NCBI RefSeq assembly: GCF_029309905.1
Contig: NZ_JARBJP010000002.1
Location: 496,001-560,000 of the forward strand
Direction: 5' to 3'
Length of the DNA: 64,000 nt
DNA from: Brytella acorum
GTDB lineage: Bacteria > Pseudomonadota > Alphaproteobacteria > Acetobacterales > Acetobacteraceae
The notes beneath the pieces were generated by a model. That model saw only the letters and a list, made by a program, of their open reading frames with translations. It was not told where the DNA came from and searched no databases. The position numbers were made by a program, and so were the translations under genes. The first letter of the stretch is position 1, and each line of letters starts with the position of its first letter. Shown here piece after piece: positions 8,432 through 17,879 of this stretch.

Positions 8432-11125
8432 TCAGTACGATTTCAGCAACCGATCGAGGTAATCCAGTTCCTCCTGCGGACGTGTGCGATCGGCATCGCG
8501 GCGACGCAATTCCTTTTCGATCTCGCGAGCGCGCTCCCGCTGGCTGGCCTCGGGAATGTGGCTGTCGGTATCCACGTCGTCATCCCCTTCGCCGAGCTTG
8601 CGTCCCAGAGGGTCGCGATCCTTGGCGTTGGGATCGGCGCGCTCGCCGTCGCCGTCTTCGTCGCCCCTACCGTGACCCGTCCCCTTGGCGCCCTGCTTGT
8701 CGGGCGAGCCGAGACCGGGAAGGAGCGTGATCGTCCCATGACCCTGTGACTTGCTCTTCTGCGCCTGGCTCATTTCCTTGCCCGCGTCGGCCAGATCTTT
8801 GAGAACCTGCGCTTCGGCTTTCTGCGCATCGACGTCATTGCCCCTGCCAAGCGCATGCCGCGCCGGGTCCATGTCTTTCACGGCTTTTTCGAGCGATTTG
8901 AGTTTCGAATCCGTGAGGTCCTTCACATCGTCATTCAGCATGGCGCCGACGCGCTTCAGGGCGCTTTGCACGGCGTGATCGGCGCGACGCTCGTCATCCT
9001 GACGCGCGCGGGTGGCCGGGTCGAGCGTGTTCGGGTCCGGCGGCGGAGTCTCGACCGCGGGAGCGTCCTTCAGTCCGGGTGGCGGCTGAAGGCCGAGCCG
9101 TTTCAACAGTTCGGTCGTCGACATGTTCGAGATGTCGGGCTGATCGACGTCCTGATCCGTCGATTGCGCCCGGCGCACCGCATTGAGGCGGGACTGCGCG
9201 TGATCCAGCAGTTTCGTTTCGTGCTTGATCACGTCATGCAGGGCGCGACGTTGCGCATGCGCCTCGGCCTGCGCGCGAAGCTGACGTGCGAGATTGGCGA
9301 GATCCTGGGGGGTCGCGTTGCGCATCTTCTCGGTCATGGATTCGAGCTGCTGGAGACGTTTCATCGCATCGTCGCCGCGACCGTTATCCGCGTCCGATTG
9401 CAGGCGGCGCATGAGGCGGCTGAACGCGTCGTTGGCGTCGCCCTCGTCCTGTCCCATATCGGGCATCATCATGCCGTTGAGCATGGCCTGCCGCATCAGG
9501 GCCTGCATGCGACGGGCCAGGGCGTCCTTCAGCGTCTGCATCCGGCGACCGAGTTCTTCCCGCTGCTCGAGAGTATGTCCTTTGGGGCCGAGCGCTTTCA
9601 TATGGTCGAGTTGCTGCTGCACGGCTGTCTGGGCGGCACGCACGTCGAGATTGGCGAGCGCCGCATCGGGGTCGGTAGCGCGCAGATCTTCGAGATAGAG
9701 CGCCAGCGACCACATGAGGCCCAGCGCGTCGTCGATCGCGTGAGGATCCTGGGGGTCTTCCAGGCGGGATGCCGCGTAATCCATGGCGATGATCGCGCCG
9801 TCCTGTGACGACGGCATGACCTCCGTCAGGGTGCGGAGTTCGTCAGCCGCCGTGGCGCGGTCTTCTTTTTCGAGGGCCAGCCGACGCCGAAGCGCGACCA
9901 GCGCCTTGGCGACCGGATCATGAAAAACGCGCGATGGCAGCACGAATTTGACCGAAGCGCTGCGGGCCTCGAGATTGCTGGCGCTTCTCGCAACGAGCGT
10001 GGCGGAAACCTGTTCTCCCGCCCATGGATCCGAGGCGAGGTCTTCCGGTGTCGAGCCATTCGCTGATTTGGGCATGCCGCCGAGATCGATCGGCAACGAC
10101 AACACGCGCTTCGTTTTTCCGTTCGCCAGCCTGATCTCGATGAGCAGGGATTTCACCCCATGGGCCTGCGATACTTTCCAGGGAAAAAGCGTGCGCCAGC
10201 CATCTTCTTCCTTCGCGGGTGTGCCGTTCCAGGCGACGCCGGGCGCAAGATCGGGTTCGACCTCGAGATGCCACTGCGCGATTTGTCGCCCACGCGCCTG
10301 AATGCTGAGATCGCCGCTTCCGGTCAGATCCGCGTTCAGCGCCCAGCTGCGTGCATCGAGCTTGCGGTCCTGCATTGTGGAGACGCGCGCGCCGGACAAG
10401 GTCGGCGCCGAAACCGTACCATTGATCGTGGCGTTCAGATGTGCGCCCGGGGGGACTTTCGCCGAGCCCGATCGGCCATTCAGGAAAACCGGCGCGCCCG
10501 GCGCATAATCCGGCATGTCGATCCAGGCTTCGATCTGCGGCAGCGGCACATCGGCGTCGTCATATCCCGGCACGAAAGCGGCCAGCAGGCGTGAGGGCGC
10601 GTGCATGCCCGCCCGCATCCCGGTCAGGACGAGCGCCGTAACCACGATCGCGCCGCCGAGCTGCGTCGCGCGCGTCAGGCGCGGGTGCGGCCATCCTCCC
10701 CGCAGATTGCCGATCCCGCCTACCGTGCGGGTCAGATGCGCCGACCACAGGCCGTTCCGGTCGGCTTCCACGGGATGGTCCCGCAAGGACTGGAGTGGCT
10801 GGAACGAAAGGCGCGACGCCTGTTCGACGCGTCTGTCGACGACATCGATGGTCGGGCGTTCCACTCTGGAGAGGCCTCGAATCGCCGTCACCGCGACACC
10901 GGCGGCTACGCCTCCCAGCAGGATCGCATGGAGCGTGTCCGGCATGGACTGGGGGATGCGCAACAATCCGGCGATGACGTAGCCACTGGTCAGAAGGGCA
11001 GGTACGCGCAGGGCGAGGATGGCGCGTTCGGCCAGGATCGCCGCCGAGGCATGGCTCCGCGCCTGGGTCAGACGAAATTCGAGATCCCGGCGAGGGCGGG
11101 GCATGGGGGTCGCGCTACCACTCAT
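8432..11125 (-). CDS. TIGR02302/DUF4175 family membrane protein
   Basis: 897 aa, close to the usual size of this alphaproteobacterial family. The N-terminus carries two or three hydrophobic helices (about residues 30-80 and 150-175). A large region predicted outside the cytoplasm follows, then a long Gln/Asp/Arg-rich helical low-complexity tail from about residue 480 (MQTLKDALARRMQALMRQ, many AQ/AE repeats). The function is unknown. The last 150 residues are very rich in D, G and K. It lies 9 bp after lysA and is probably co-transcribed with it, an arrangement common in Alphaproteobacteria. I assign it by architecture and context. Confidence 0.85.
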   Translation of the reverse strand: MSGSATPMPRPRRDLEFRLTQARSHASAAILAERAILALRVPALLTSGYVIAGLLRIPQSMPDTLHAILLGGVAAGVAVTAIRGLSRVERPTIDVVDRRVEQASRLSFQPLQSLRDHPVEADRNGLWSAHLTRTVGGIGNLRGGWPHPRLTRATQLGGAIVVTALVLTGMRAGMHAPSRLLAAFVPGYDDADVPLPQIEAWIDMPDYAPGAPVFLNGRSGSAKVPPGAHLNATINGTVSAPTLSGARVSTMQDRKLDARSWALNADLTGSGDLSIQARGRQIAQWHLEVEPDLAPGVAWNGTPAKEEDGWRTLFPWKVSQAHGVKSLLIEIRLANGKTKRVLSLPIDLGGMPKSANGSTPEDLASDPWAGEQVSATLVARSASNLEARSASVKFVLPSRVFHDPVAKALVALRRRLALEKEDRATAADELRTLTEVMPSSQDGAIIAMDYAASRLEDPQDPHAIDDALGLMWSLALYLEDLRATDPDAALANLDVRAAQTAVQQQLDHMKALGPKGHTLEQREELGRRMQTLKDALARRMQALMRQAMLNGMMMPDMGQDEGDANDAFSRLMRRLQSDADNGRGDDAMKRLQQLESMTEKMRNATPQDLANLARQLRAQAEAHAQRRALHDVIKHETKLLDHAQSRLNAVRRAQSTDQDVDQPDISNMSTTELLKRLGLQPPPGLKDAPAVETPPPDPNTLDPATRARQDDERRADHAVQSALKRVGAMLNDDVKDLTDSKLKSLEKAVKDMDPARHALGRGNDVDAQKAEAQVLKDLADAGKEMSQAQKSKSQGHGTITLLPGLGSPDKQGAKGTGHGRGDEDGDGERADPNAKDRDPLGRKLGEGDDDVDTDSHIPEASQRERAREIEKELRRRDADRTRPQEELDYLDRLLKSY

Positions 11126-11134
11126 GAAGCGCCC

Positions 11135-12466
11135 TTACTCCGGCGCCCGGTGGCACCATTGCGGCACGGTTTCTCCGGCCCACAGGTCCTCGATCGGCTG
11201 TCTTTCCTTGATGATCTGCCATTGGCCATGATCGACCATGACCTGGGCGGCCAGTGGACGCGCGTTGTAATTGGAACTCATCACGGCACCATAGGCGCCC
11301 GTATCGAGAAGCGCCACGACATCTCCGGGGCGCAGCGAGGGCAGAGGCCTGGAGGACGCGAACACGTCGCTGCTTTCGCAGACCGGCCCCACGACTGTCT
11401 GGGGGCTCAACGCCGCATTCAGGCGTTCGGGTGAAACGGGAAGGATCCCATGCCATGAATCGTAAAGCGCCGGGCGGGCAAGATCGTTCATCGCGGCATC
11501 GAGGATGATCAGGTCAGGCGCGTCCTCTGATTGACGCTTGACGTCGATGACGGTGCTGAGAAGCACGCCAGCGGGGGCGGCAATCCAACGACCGGGTTCG
11601 ATGGCGAGTTTGACGCCGCAGTCGCCGAGCGTGTCCCGGATCGCTCCGGCCAATGCGGCAGGCGCCGGGGCCAGTTCGTCGCGATATCGGATGCCGAGAC
11701 CGCCGCCACAATCAACGATATGAACGGGCAGTCCGTTGATACGCAGTTCCCTGACAAGGTCCGCGACGCGCGTATAGGCCGCCTTGTAGGGTGTCGGGGA
11801 AAGGATCTGGCTGCCGATATGAACGGCGAGGCCGACAGGTTCGATGCCCGGAAGCGTGGCGGCGTCACGGTAAATATCGAGGGCGTCATCCCAGGCTATG
11901 CCGAACTTGTCGTGAGCCCGGCCGGTGCTGATCTTTTCATGTGTTCCCGCGTCGACGTCCGGGTTGACCCGCAGGGCGATCCGCGCCGTCCGGCGCAGTT
12001 TCACGGCGACGTTCGACAGACGCCGTATTTCCTCGGCGCTTTCCACATTGATCTGGCCGACGCCGCTTTCGAGGGCGAGCGCCATCTCCATGTCGGTTTT
12101 GCCGACACCGGAAAAAATGATGTCCGAGGCGGCGATGCCTGCCTGAAGCGCGCGCATGAGTTCGCCGCCACTCACGACGTCCGCGCCGCAGCCTTCCGAT
12201 CGGAGGAGGGTGAGTGTGGCCAGATGGTCATTGGCCTTCATCGCGTAATGCAGAGAGACGTTCAGCCCCGAAGCTGCGAAGGCCGCTTTGAGATTGCGCG
12301 TGCGGCGGCGCAGCGTACCGGCGCCGGTGACCCAGCATGGCGTGCCGACGCTCTGGGCGATGTTCTGGAGGGAAGCGTCCTCGAAAAGAAGGCCTGCCTG
12401 CGCATCCATATGCAGTGCGGGACGGGAGGCTAACAGGGACAGGGGATCAGGATCCGGACGGGTCAT
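11135..12466 (-). CDS. lysA: Diaminopimelate decarboxylase
   Basis: 443 aa PLP enzyme for the last lysine step (meso-DAP to L-lysine). The PLP-binding lysine is in HYAMKAND near residue 80. The glycine-rich phosphate loop is DCGGGLGIRY (about residue 255), EPGRWI follows near residue 290, and the partner-subunit CESSDVFA motif with the active-site Cys is around residue 363. The length and order fit the alanine-racemase-fold plus beta-domain structure. The ATG at 12466 is the first good start. TIGR02302 lies immediately downstream. The usual argH-lipoprotein partners are 6.2 kb away. Confidence 0.96.
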   Translation of the reverse strand: MTRPDPDPLSLLASRPALHMDAQAGLLFEDASLQNIAQSVGTPCWVTGAGTLRRRTRNLKAAFAASGLNVSLHYAMKANDHLATLTLLRSEGCGADVVSGGELMRALQAGIAASDIIFSGVGKTDMEMALALESGVGQINVESAEEIRRLSNVAVKLRRTARIALRVNPDVDAGTHEKISTGRAHDKFGIAWDDALDIYRDAATLPGIEPVGLAVHIGSQILSPTPYKAAYTRVADLVRELRINGLPVHIVDCGGGLGIRYRDELAPAPAALAGAIRDTLGDCGVKLAIEPGRWIAAPAGVLLSTVIDVKRQSEDAPDLIILDAAMNDLARPALYDSWHGILPVSPERLNAALSPQTVVGPVCESSDVFASSRPLPSLRPGDVVALLDTGAYGAVMSSNYNARPLAAQVMVDHGQWQIIKERQPIEDLWAGETVPQWCHRAPE

Positions 12467-12532
12467 GGTTGCAGACTATCCGTCCTTGTGTCGGCTTCCA
12501 AGCGCTCCCTTGCGTGGTGTAGCCTGCCGATC

Positions 12533-12943
12533 ATGAGTGAGGAACTGGTAAGGGCGGCTGTGGCCGTCCGCGAGCAGGCCTATGCGCCCTATTCGCGATT
12601 TCATGTTGGCGCCGCGCTTCGCGATGAGCACGGACAGATCCATGTCGGATGCAACGTCGAGAATGCGGCGTATCCGCAGGGCAGTTGCGCCGAGGCGGGC
12701 GCGATTTCGGGCATGATCATGAAGGGCGCGCGGCATATTTCGGAAATCGTGATCGCGGGCGGAGGCGATCAGCCTTGCACGCCGTGCGGCGGTTGCCGAC
12801 AGCGTATTCGGGAATTCGCCAGCCCCGACGCCCGGGTGACGATGGTGAATCCCTCTGGTGAGGTCCTGCTTGTGCGAACGCTGGGAGAGCTTCTTCCCGA
12901 CTCGTTCGGCCCCGACCATCTCGGTTCGAAGCGGGACGCATGA
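12533..12943 (+). CDS. cdd: Cytidine deaminase
   Basis: 136 aa, the size of the homotetrameric class. It deaminates cytidine and deoxycytidine in pyrimidine salvage. The zinc site is visible: CAEAGAI (Cys and catalytic Glu, residues about 52-58) and PCTPCGGCRQ (about 81-90). The substrate-binding YSRFHVGAAL and CNVENAAYPQG segments are present. I chose the ATG at 12533 (MSEELVRAAV) because the open upstream extension overlaps the region divergent from lysA and has no family similarity. The stop overlaps the next start (ATGA, 12940). Confidence 0.95.
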   Translation: MSEELVRAAVAVREQAYAPYSRFHVGAALRDEHGQIHVGCNVENAAYPQGSCAEAGAISGMIMKGARHISEIVIAGGGDQPCTPCGGCRQRIREFASPDARVTMVNPSGEVLLVRTLGELLPDSFGPDHLGSKRDA

Positions 12944-13662
12944 GCATCGGGTGGCGACGGCTTTGCGTCGGCCATCTGATGCTGTGTTGCATCCTTCTCT
13001 CCGCGATGCCGCGAGCCCAGTCTCGAGCCCAGCCGCTCGTCGGGGTCGGCGCGGGCCGTCGGTTGCCCGTCGATCTCGCCGCGCCACCGTGGCGCATGAT
13101 CGGTTTGCTCCAGACCGACGGGGGGACGAGATGCACGGCGTTTCTCGTGGCGCCTTCAGTCATCCGAACCGCCGCGCACTGCCTTTACATCCGCAGGACG
13201 GGACATTTTGTCATCGCGTCCCATATCCATTTTCTGCTCGGATATACGGCCGGAACATTTCGTGCCCGGGCCGTGGGACGCGCCTACATCCTGCATCGGG
13301 GATACCGGCCTGATATCGTGTCGGATTGCGATGAAGCCACCATCGTACTGGACCATGCGGTTGGTTCCGCATCCGATCTGCTCAGGATCGGTCAACCTGT
13401 CGCGGGATCTCAGGCCATGCTGGCGGGATACGAGCAGGATCGCGCGGAAATCGCGATTGCCGACGAATCGTGTCATATCCTGGGTGTCGAAGGCGCGACA
13501 AACGGTCTGATCGAGCATGACTGCGCGGGGACGCATGGCGCCAGTGGCGCACCGCTTCTGGTTCGTGACGGTCGTGAGTGGATAATCGCCGGAATCGCCA
13601 TCGCTGCCAGGGCAGGGCGCGGTGGCGTCGCTCTGCGTATGGATCGCCAGAGCGAGCGTTGA
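12940..13662 (+). CDS. Secreted trypsin-like serine protease (S1/V8 type)
   Basis: 240 aa with an N-terminal signal peptide (about residues 1-29, hydrophobic LMLCCILLSAMPRAQS). The triad can be read as His in TAAHC (about residue 72), Asp in CDEATIVLD (about 129) and Ser in THGASGAPLL (about 205). The GxSG form is kept. Several cysteines could form disulfides, consistent with periplasmic export. The substrate is unknown, and proteins of this type in proteobacteria are mostly uncharacterised. It is translationally coupled to cdd by ATGA. A functional link with cdd is not obvious. Confidence 0.8.
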   Translation: MSIGWRRLCVGHLMLCCILLSAMPRAQSRAQPLVGVGAGRRLPVDLAAPPWRMIGLLQTDGGTRCTAFLVAPSVIRTAAHCLYIRRTGHFVIASHIHFLLGYTAGTFRARAVGRAYILHRGYRPDIVSDCDEATIVLDHAVGSASDLLRIGQPVAGSQAMLAGYEQDRAEIAIADESCHILGVEGATNGLIEHDCAGTHGASGAPLLVRDGREWIIAGIAIAARAGRGGVALRMDRQSER

Positions 13663-13689
13663 GGGCGTGCGGATCTGAAAAAAGAAGAG

Positions 13690-13766
13690 TGGCGCACCCG
13701 AAAGGACTCGAACCTCTAACCCCCAGATTCGTAGTCTGGTGCTCTATCCAATTGAGCTACGGGTGC
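13690..13766 (-). tRNA. tRNA-Arg (anticodon ACG), copy 1
   Basis: A complete 77-nt cloverleaf on the minus strand. The acceptor GCACCCG pairs with CGGGTGC, the discriminator is G, and CCA is encoded. The D-arm begins AGCTCAATTGGATAGAGC. The anticodon loop CTACGAA gives ACG, which becomes ICG after A-to-I editing and reads CGU/CGC/CGA. The T-loop GTTCGAGTCC is normal. The gene is identical base for base to the copy at 13817-13893. Confidence 0.97.
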
Positions 13767-13816
13767 CGCGCGACTGTCGATCGCAGTCTATATGATTTCG
13801 CTCGTAAAAAAGCGAA

Positions 13817-13893
13817 TGGCGCACCCGAAAGGACTCGAACCTCTAACCCCCAGATTCGTAGTCTGGTGCTCTATCCAATTGAGCTACGGGTGC
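13817..13893 (-). tRNA. tRNA-Arg (anticodon ACG), copy 2
   Basis: Same 77-nt sequence as the copy at 13690-13766, including the encoded CCA, with 50 bp between them. The two are probably one transcript read from right to left. Only the mature tRNA sequence is repeated; the flanks differ apart from short A-rich runs. Confidence 0.97.
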
Positions 13894-13999
13894 GTCGTGG
13901 TGCGGGTTCTTACTGGCAGTTCAGCGACCGGGCAAGAGGGGAGATGAAAAAAGTCTCCCCGCATGGCCGGTGAGCGGAAGGTCCGGAACGTCAGGCCCC

Positions 14000-14404
14000 T
14001 CAGGAGCGGGTCATCGTGACGTGAGCCCGGCATGATGGTGTGCCGAATGTGCCGCCGATCGCCTGGCCAACCGGGTATCCATCGAAAACCATCGGGCGCG
14101 GCTTGTGATCCTGGTCCGTCGTTTCAAGCTGGGCGTGGAAATGAAGATTGTTCGGACCGCGCACGCCGCGGAGGACCAGAGAACCGTCCGCGGGCGTGAA
14201 CAGGATCTCGTGGGCGTTGACCTGCAGGGTCGAGTTGCGGTCCGTCGGGCAGACGCCTTTGTCGGTCACAAGCGCGCCGACCCACAGACCGCGCGGGTCC
14301 TGGCCGGGGTTGGTCTGGCCCGCACAGGCCGTCAAGGCGAGAAGGGTGCCGCCACTCAGGGCCAGCATGCCTTTATGGAAAACGGAGCGGAGAAGAGGGC
14401 GCAT
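14000..14404 (-). CDS. Small secreted lipoprotein of unknown function
   Basis: 134 aa from the ATG at 14404. An alternative in-frame ATG at 14452 adds 16 polar residues without a signal-like character, so I prefer the shorter form. The signal peptide with hydrophobic core GMLALSGGTLLALTAC ends in a lipobox (LTAC), so the mature protein begins at that Cys and is membrane-anchored. The rest is a soluble beta-rich domain of about 105 residues with two further cysteines (VCPTD and PSCRAH) that could pair. I do not recognise the family. It is divergent from guaA (131 bp). Confidence 0.75.
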   Translation of the reverse strand: MRPLLRSVFHKGMLALSGGTLLALTACAGQTNPGQDPRGLWVGALVTDKGVCPTDRNSTLQVNAHEILFTPADGSLVLRGVRGPNNLHFHAQLETTDQDHKPRPMVFDGYPVGQAIGGTFGTPSCRAHVTMTRS

Positions 14405-14535
14405 CTGTAGCTGTCTTTCGCGTGAATCTGGGCGCGGTTGCGTATCATGCATGCCCGCGATGATGACGCTGGCGTGCGAACCCCTTATAGGAGGGCAGCA
14501 GCAAGCGCGCACGCCTGAGAGAAAACGGAAGACAG

Positions 14536-16125
14536 ATGACGGAAACCGACGACACCACGCAGATCGAGCAGACGCTGCACGAAGATCGTATTCTGATTCT
14601 TGATTTCGGAAGTCAGGTAACGCAGTTGATTGCGCGGCGCGTGCGCGAGAGCGGTGTTTATTGCGAAATCTGGCCGTTTGCGGCGGATGCGCAGCGAATC
14701 GCGGATTTTGCGCCGCGTGGCGTGATTTTGTCCGGCAGTCCGGCGAGTGTTCATGATGAGAACCCGCCGCGAATTCCCGATATCGTTTTTGAAATGAACG
14801 TGCCGGTTCTCGGAATCTGCTATGGCCAGCAGGCCATGTGCGTCCAGCTGGGTGGGACCGTGGAAACCCACGAGCATCGTGAATTCGGTCGCGCCCATAT
14901 CGAGATCGCCGAGGATTGCGCCCTGTTTCGCGGCGCATGGGCACGCGGGCATCGCGAGCAGGTCTGGATGAGTCATGGTGATCGCGTCACGAAGCTGCCG
15001 CCGGGTTTCCGTGCTGTGGCCTATTCAGAGGGCGCGCCTTTTGCGATCATCGCCGATGAAGGACGGCGCCTTTACGGCGTGCAGTTCCATCCGGAAGTCG
15101 TTCATACGCCGCACGGTTCGGCCCTGATCCGTAATTTCACCCATGATGTCGCGGGCTGCCAGGGCACATGGACGATGGCCGGTTTCCGGGATATGGAAAT
15201 CGAGCGTATCCGCAAGCAGGTCGGCGATGGCCGGGTGATCTGCGGCCTGTCGGGTGGTGTCGACTCCTCCGTCGCGGCCAAGCTCATTCATGACGCGATC
15301 GGCGACCAGCTTATCTGCATCTTCGTCGACCCCGGCATTCTGCGTGCCGGCGAAGCGGACGAAGTGGTCAAGACCTTCCGGGGACGTTTCAATATCCGGC
15401 TGGTCCATCGAGATGCGTCGGATCTGTTCCTGACGGCTCTCGAAGGCGTCACGGACCCCGAAATCAAGCGCAAGACGATCGGGCGGCTTTTCGTCGAGGT
15501 CTTCGAAGAGGAGGCCGCGAAGCTGGGTGGCGCGCAGTTCCTCGCCCAGGGAACCCTGTATCCGGACGTTATCGAGTCGGTCAGTTTCACGGGTGGTCCT
15601 TCGGTGACGATCAAGTCGCATCACAATGTCGGCGGTCTGCCCGAGCGCATGAACATGAAGCTCGTCGAGCCGCTGCGTGAACTGTTCAAGGACGAGGTTC
15701 GTGCTCTGGGTCGCGAGCTGGGCATTCCTGAATCCATCGTAGGCCGTCATCCCTTTCCGGGGCCGGGTCTGGCCATTCGTATTCCCGGCAGGATCGATCG
15801 GGAGAAGCTCGATCTGCTGCGCAAGGTGGATGCGATCTATCTGGAGGAGATCCGTAACGCGGGCCTCTACGACGCCATCTGGCAGGCCTTCGCCGTTCTG
15901 CTGCCTGTGCGCACGGTCGGCGTCATGGGCGATGGCCGGACCTACGATCAGGCCTGCGCCCTGCGGGCGGTCACGAGCACGGATGGTATGACAGCCGAAG
16001 TCTATCCGTTTGATTTTGCCTTCCTGAACCGCGTGGCAAGCCGCATCGTCAACGAGGTCCGCGGCATCAATCGCGTGACCTACGACATCACGTCCAAGCC
16101 TCCCGGGACGATCGAGTGGGAGTGA
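14536..16125 (+). CDS. guaA: GMP synthase (glutamine-hydrolysing)
   Basis: 529 aa bifunctional enzyme making GMP from XMP, ATP and glutamine. Residues about 15-205 form the class I glutamine amidotransferase, with nucleophile Cys in GICYGQQAM, the triad His-x-Glu in QFHPEVVHT and the oxyanion strand [10 protein letters not shown]. From about 215 comes the ATP-pyrophosphatase domain with P-loop [14 protein letters not shown]. The C-terminal dimerisation domain ends KPPGTIEWE, the conserved GuaA tail. The start ATG is at 14536 and the stop overlaps the next gene by 10 bp. Confidence 0.98.
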   Translation: MTETDDTTQIEQTLHEDRILILDFGSQVTQLIARRVRESGVYCEIWPFAADAQRIADFAPRGVILSGSPASVHDENPPRIPDIVFEMNVPVLGICYGQQAMCVQLGGTVETHEHREFGRAHIEIAEDCALFRGAWARGHREQVWMSHGDRVTKLPPGFRAVAYSEGAPFAIIADEGRRLYGVQFHPEVVHTPHGSALIRNFTHDVAGCQGTWTMAGFRDMEIERIRKQVGDGRVICGLSGGVDSSVAAKLIHDAIGDQLICIFVDPGILRAGEADEVVKTFRGRFNIRLVHRDASDLFLTALEGVTDPEIKRKTIGRLFVEVFEEEAAKLGGAQFLAQGTLYPDVIESVSFTGGPSVTIKSHHNVGGLPERMNMKLVEPLRELFKDEVRALGRELGIPESIVGRHPFPGPGLAIRIPGRIDREKLDLLRKVDAIYLEEIRNAGLYDAIWQAFAVLLPVRTVGVMGDGRTYDQACALRAVTSTDGMTAEVYPFDFAFLNRVASRIVNEVRGINRVTYDITSKPPGTIEWE

Positions 16126-16472
16126 CAATCACTCTTTACGGCATCCGTAACTGCGGGACGGTCAAAAAGGCCCGTGCATGGCTGGACGAACACGGTCACG
16201 CTTACGTGTTTCATGACTTCAAGACGCAGGGCGTAACGGAAGCTCTGTTGAAGACCTGGGCTACGAAGATCGGATGGGAAAAGCTTCTCAACCGATCGGG
16301 CATGACGTTTCGCAATTTGTCGGACGATCTCAAGTCTGATCTCAATGAGGATAAAGCGCTGTCTCTGATGGCGGCGCACTCATCCGCGATCCGCCGACCG
16401 GTCCTGTCAGGCGATTTCGGTTTGGATGTGGGTTTTTCGCCCGAACGCTACGCGGCGCTATTGAACGCGTAA
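16116..16472 (+). CDS. ArsC/Spx-family reductase (YffB-like)
   Basis: 118 aa, thioredoxin-like ArsC family. The N-terminal [19 protein letters not shown] carries the single conserved Cys with the family CxTxKKA signature. The centre keeps [10 protein letters not shown], and the C-terminus has the RRPVL motif of the group. The small size and CGT motif fit the YffB branch, whose biological role is poorly known, rather than a proven arsenate reductase. It overlaps guaA by 10 bp, so translation is probably coupled. Confidence 0.85.
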   Translation: MGVTITLYGIRNCGTVKKARAWLDEHGHAYVFHDFKTQGVTEALLKTWATKIGWEKLLNRSGMTFRNLSDDLKSDLNEDKALSLMAAHSSAIRRPVLSGDFGLDVGFSPERYAALLNA

Positions 16473-16548
16473 GAGGCGTTTGTATCGGCTCACGGGTTGC
16501 CATCAGATGATGCCCGGCAACGTAACAAAGACGCCCTGAGAGAAGTCC

Positions 16549-16577
16549 GCTGCGCATTCCGCCCGGGCATGCGCAGC
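16549..16577. terminator. Hairpin between convergent arsC-like and CHRD genes
   Basis: GCTGCGCAT (16549-16557) pairs perfectly with ATGCGCAGC (16569-16577) across an 11-base loop. On the plus strand an A-rich stretch (ATAAAAAGC) follows. It lies midway between the stop at 16472 and the stop at 16618, so a shared terminator is likely. Confidence 0.5.
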
Positions 16578-16617
16578 GTCATAAAAAGCTTTAGCTCGAC
16601 TGAAACACTGCCGATGA

Positions 16618-17046
16618 TCAGTGAACGACCTGAGCGCGGGCTTCACCTTCGCCATATTTGTCGGTGTGAAGATTGACGTAGCTCTTGCCATTCTCGACGG
16701 TTGTGACCTGATCGTCCGACAGGGTCAGGGTACCGTGCAATTTGCCGTTATACGGACCAGTGATCGGCAGCATGACCCCCGCATCCTGTCCGGCGTCAGC
16801 GGGTCCATGAAGATGAACGGCCGTCACGGGGCCAGACAGACCCTTGTAATGGATCGTATAGACGAACGTCTTTTTTTCCGTGTCGAGCGTCGCCTTGATA
16901 CCACCTGTGGGGGAGGTCGATGCATCGTGCTCGGCCACGAATTTTCCATGAAGCTTGATGGTTTCGGCTTGTGCCGAATAAGCCAGAGCGGGAGTGGCCA
17001 GCAGAGTGGTGACGAGGAGGGTCAGGCCTGTTGTACGAACGTTCAT
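16618..17046 (-). CDS. CHRD-domain exported protein
   Basis: 142 aa with a classic signal peptide (about residues 1-27, cleaved near YSAQA-E). The remainder is one CHRD domain, an Ig-like beta fold first noted in chordin. It shows the core motifs KFVYTIHYKGLSGPVTAVHLHG, split here around GLSG, then GLH-type PADAGQDAG and a final YVNLHTDKYGEGEARAQV. Bacterial CHRD proteins are periplasmic or secreted and their role is unknown. The His-rich NLHTDKYG and HLHG sites are typical of the domain. It is a single gene. Confidence 0.88.
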   Translation of the reverse strand: MNVRTTGLTLLVTTLLATPALAYSAQAETIKLHGKFVAEHDASTSPTGGIKATLDTEKKTFVYTIHYKGLSGPVTAVHLHGPADAGQDAGVMLPITGPYNGKLHGTLTLSDDQVTTVENGKSYVNLHTDKYGEGEARAQVVH

Positions 17047-17157
17047 GTTCGGATCCTTGAATGGCAGACGGGGTGCGTGGAATGCATCCGTGCGACGATA
17101 TCAATAGTCTCAAAGATGATTAAGGTTGCGTTCAAATTGCAGTCATTTTGACACGTC

Positions 17158-17724
17158 TCATCCGTGCTCAAGCTCGCTGTCCCAGTACAGGTAGTCTCTC
17201 CAGCTTTCGTGAAGGTAGTTGGGCGGAAAGCTGCGGCCGTTTTCCTGTAATCGCCGCGTGGTCGGCTGGACGGGTTTGCGCCGCGGAAACATGCCGATTT
17301 CGGCCGGTAACCGAGATCCTTTGAGTAGGTTGCATGGGCTGCAGGCGGTTACGACGTTGTCCCAGCTCGTACGGCCGCCATGGGCGCGGGGAATGACATG
17401 ATCGAAGGTGAGATCCTGGGTCGGCAGCCGGTCATGGCAGTACTGACAGGAGAAATTATCACGCAGGAAGACGTTGAAACGGGTAAAAGCCGGGCGCCGC
17501 GCCGTCTGGATGAAGTCTTTCAGGGCGATGACGCTTGGGATTTTCATGCTGATGCTGGGAGAATGGACCTCAACGCCGTCATATTCGCTGAGCACGGAAA
17601 CGCGATCCAGAAAAACGGCCTTTACCGAGTCCTGCCACGACCATAGAGATAGCGGAAAGTAGGATAGCGGTCGAAAATCAGCATTCAGCACAAGGGCCGG
17701 GAAATGTTGATGACCGTCGAGCAT
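17158..17724 (-). CDS. HNH endonuclease domain protein
   Basis: 188 aa cytoplasmic protein. The HNH core is at residues about 92-140: CQYCHDRL supplies a zinc-type CxxC, FDHVIPRAHGG carries the catalytic His, WDNVV supplies the Asn, and CSPCNLLKG supplies the second CxxC. The N-terminal LNADFRPLSYFPLSLWSWQDSV motif is shared by a widespread conserved housekeeping-type HNH family. The exact role of that family is unproven. No toxin, phage or restriction gene is adjacent, so it is likely a chromosomal gene rather than a mobile homing enzyme. It is divergent from gluQRS. Confidence 0.88.
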   Translation of the reverse strand: MLDGHQHFPALVLNADFRPLSYFPLSLWSWQDSVKAVFLDRVSVLSEYDGVEVHSPSISMKIPSVIALKDFIQTARRPAFTRFNVFLRDNFSCQYCHDRLPTQDLTFDHVIPRAHGGRTSWDNVVTACSPCNLLKGSRLPAEIGMFPRRKPVQPTTRRLQENGRSFPPNYLHESWRDYLYWDSELEHG

Positions 17725-17879
17725 GATCGGTTCCTTTTATCCAAAGGACGCCCGTCAAACCGCGGCAGCCGTGGCCAAAACGAATGCCTGTCGATTACGC
17801 GCAATCCGTTCTCTGGCATGGACTATTTCAGGATTCCCGTCGGGTCGCAAGTATGGGCTCCGTGACAAGGAAATGACAG

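Noticed and set aside
17158-17724. HNH protein as a mobile homing endonuclease or defence gene
   Set aside because: No intron, intein, phage or restriction neighbours; motif set fits the widespread housekeeping HNH family.
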